Source: an uncultured Ruminococcus sp.
GTDB lineage: Bacteria > Bacillota > Clostridia > Oscillospirales > Ruminococcaceae
NCBI GenBank assembly: GCA_900752785.1
Contig: CAADWP010000020.1
Coordinates: 1 to 6,132, forward strand
DNA length: 6,132 bases
Direction: 5' to 3'
Below are positions 5,513-6,132 of the stretch, in pieces. The position numbers and the translations under genes are program-made. Numbering within the stretch: the stretch's first letter is position 1; every line of letters starts with the position of its first letter. The notes beneath the pieces are model-generated. The model ran no database searches, had not been told where the DNA came from, and worked only from the letters and a program-made list of their open reading frames with translations.

Positions 5513-5935
5513 ATGATTATTTATAAATTTGATTGTGAGTGTTATAACTGTAAAAATAACATATCATATTATACATATTTGTTTTTTCATGAATATGGAA
5601 ATGATGTAGTTTTTCCTTTAGATATGAGTTTTGTGAGATTTACATATTCTGAGATGCCTTCACATAAAGATAATCCTTATTTTGATATGAATTCAGATAC
5701 ATTAAATTTTCCTATCAAAGTTTTAGGCGATGATAAAACATTAGATGATGATGTTATTAATAGCGGTAAATTCCCTAATATAAAATTTGTTAAAACCAGA
5801 TATGTTAGTGAAAGTTATGCTGCAAATACTTGTCCACATTGTAACAAACTTTTAGGTAAATATCATTTAAGAGAAAAGATAACAGATCAATTTTTGAAAC
5901 CGAACGTACCTATGAAAATATATTGTGAGATTTAA
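5513..5935 (+). CDS. Uncharacterised protein with two cysteine pairs (CxC/CxxC and CPHC)
   Basis: The 140-residue product starts with MIIYKFDCECYNCKN. The N-terminal C-E-C-Y-N-C cluster (residues 8-13) and a C-terminal C-P-H-C (near 108-111) suggest that four or five cysteines from both ends could bind one zinc ion. Between them are the segments FHEYGNDVVFPLDM and VLGDDKTLDDDV. No transmembrane or signal segment is seen. I do not recognise a named family, although I recall similar small proteins as hypotheticals. I chose the ATG at 5513 because GGTGA (5503-5507) lies 5 nt before it. The ATG at 5501 adds four residues but overlaps that site. It is more AT-rich than its neighbours and is flanked by tRNA-like repeats, hinting at acquisition as a cassette. 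No function is assigned. Confidence 0.8.
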   Translation: MIIYKFDCECYNCKNNISYYTYLFFHEYGNDVVFPLDMSFVRFTYSEMPSHKDNPYFDMNSDTLNFPIKVLGDDKTLDDDVINSGKFPNIKFVKTRYVSESYAANTCPHCNKLLGKYHLREKITDQFLKPNVPMKIYCEI

Positions 5936-5938
5936 TAT

Positions 5939-6019
5939 GCGAGTATGGCGGAACTGGCATACGCGATAGATTTCGTTTGTGTTACTACAGTGCATTTAAT
6001 TCCTGTTGCTGTCGACTAA
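5939..6019 (+). pseudogene. Decayed tRNA-Leu-like sequence, right copy
   Basis: GCGAGTA (5939-5945) acts as the acceptor 5' strand. TG, a GCG/CGC D-stem (5948-5950 with 5962-5964) and a loop with AACTGGCATA follow, closely matching the intact tRNA-Leu at 6048. An anticodon-like arm ATAGA-TTTCGTT-TGTGT has a G-G mismatch and would read TCG. After it come GTTACTACAGTG in the variable-arm position and a weak T-arm relic (TTTAATTCCTG). The acceptor 3' strand is not complementary and no CCA follows, so it should not be a working tRNA. It starts 3 nt after the stop of the preceding gene. Confidence 0.6.
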
Positions 6020-6047
6020 AATTTAAATAGAAAAAAATTAAATATAT

Positions 6048-6132
6048 GCGCCCGTGGTGAAACTGGCAGACACGTTGGATTTAGGTTCCAATTCCGAGAG
6101 GAGTGCAGGTTCAAGTCCTGTCGGGCGCACCA
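6048..6132 (+). tRNA. tRNA-Leu (anticodon UAG)
   Basis: A complete class II tRNA. The acceptor stem GCGCCCG (6048-6054) pairs with CGGGCGC (6122-6128), followed by discriminator A and an encoded CCA ending at the last base of the window. The D arm is GTG/CAC around AAACTGGCAGA. The anticodon stem TTGGA/TCCAA encloses the loop TTTAGGT with anticodon TAG (6082-6084), reading CUN leucine codons. A long variable arm with TCC/GGA and a T-arm with GGTTCAAGTCC complete it. It lies 28 nt after a decayed tRNA-like copy. No clear promoter is seen, so it may belong to a tRNA cluster continuing to the right. Confidence 0.97.

Noticed and set aside
1..6132. CRISPR array or toxin-antitoxin pair
   Set aside because: There are no regularly spaced repeats with spacers, and no adjacent small gene pair matches a toxin-antitoxin family I can recognise.

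Overview
The window looks like chromosomal DNA from an obligately anaerobic, low-GC Gram-positive bacterium, most likely a Clostridia member close to Ruminococcus/Oscillospiraceae. The evidence is the AT-rich base composition, strong GGAGG or GAGGTGAT ribosome binding sites, near-consensus sigma-A promoters, an [FeFe]-hydrogenase maturation gene (hydG) paired with its TM1266-family partner, and a tRNA with an encoded CCA. The exact genus is an inference.

Layout. (1) 1-608: a decayed IS3-family (IS150-like) insertion sequence. Only the 3' part of the transposase, the downstream hairpin and the right terminal inverted repeat remain. A possible gene start leaves the window leftward at position 20. 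(2) 643-2640, minus strand: a hydrogenase-maturation operon. A consensus promoter (2675-2647) is followed by a leader of about 264 nt with several hairpins and a strong intrinsic terminator, then the small TM1266-family gene, then hydG. A leader segment can pair either within its own hairpin or with the 5' arm of the terminator, which is the layout of a transcription attenuator or riboswitch. I do not recognise it as a known class. (3) 2728-3197, plus strand: a divergent promoter and a four-cysteine small protein with a charged tail. (4) 3196-3312: an AT-rich element bounded by 17-bp perfect inverted repeats. It also carries a degraded copy of the next gene's start region and probably that gene's promoter. 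(5) 3326-5317, plus strand: a closely spaced set of an alpha/beta hydrolase, a nitroreductase-family flavoprotein and a GNAT acetyltransferase. (6) 5318-6132: a 70-nt inverted repeat, an uncharacterised protein with two cysteine pairs flanked by two decayed tRNA-Leu-like sequences, and an intact tRNA-Leu(UAG) ending at the last base.

How it fits together. HydG makes the CO and cyanide ligands of the hydrogenase H-cluster, and TM1266-family proteins accompany the maturases, so the operon supports hydrogenase assembly. hydE, hydF and the hydrogenase itself are not in the window. The IS remnant lies 35 bp past the hydG stop and may have cut the operon off from former downstream genes. The plus-strand genes have no visible link to hydrogenase and look like a small detoxification or modification cluster. 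The most original signal is the hyd-operon leader. The tRNA-like repeats and the 117-bp palindromic element come next.
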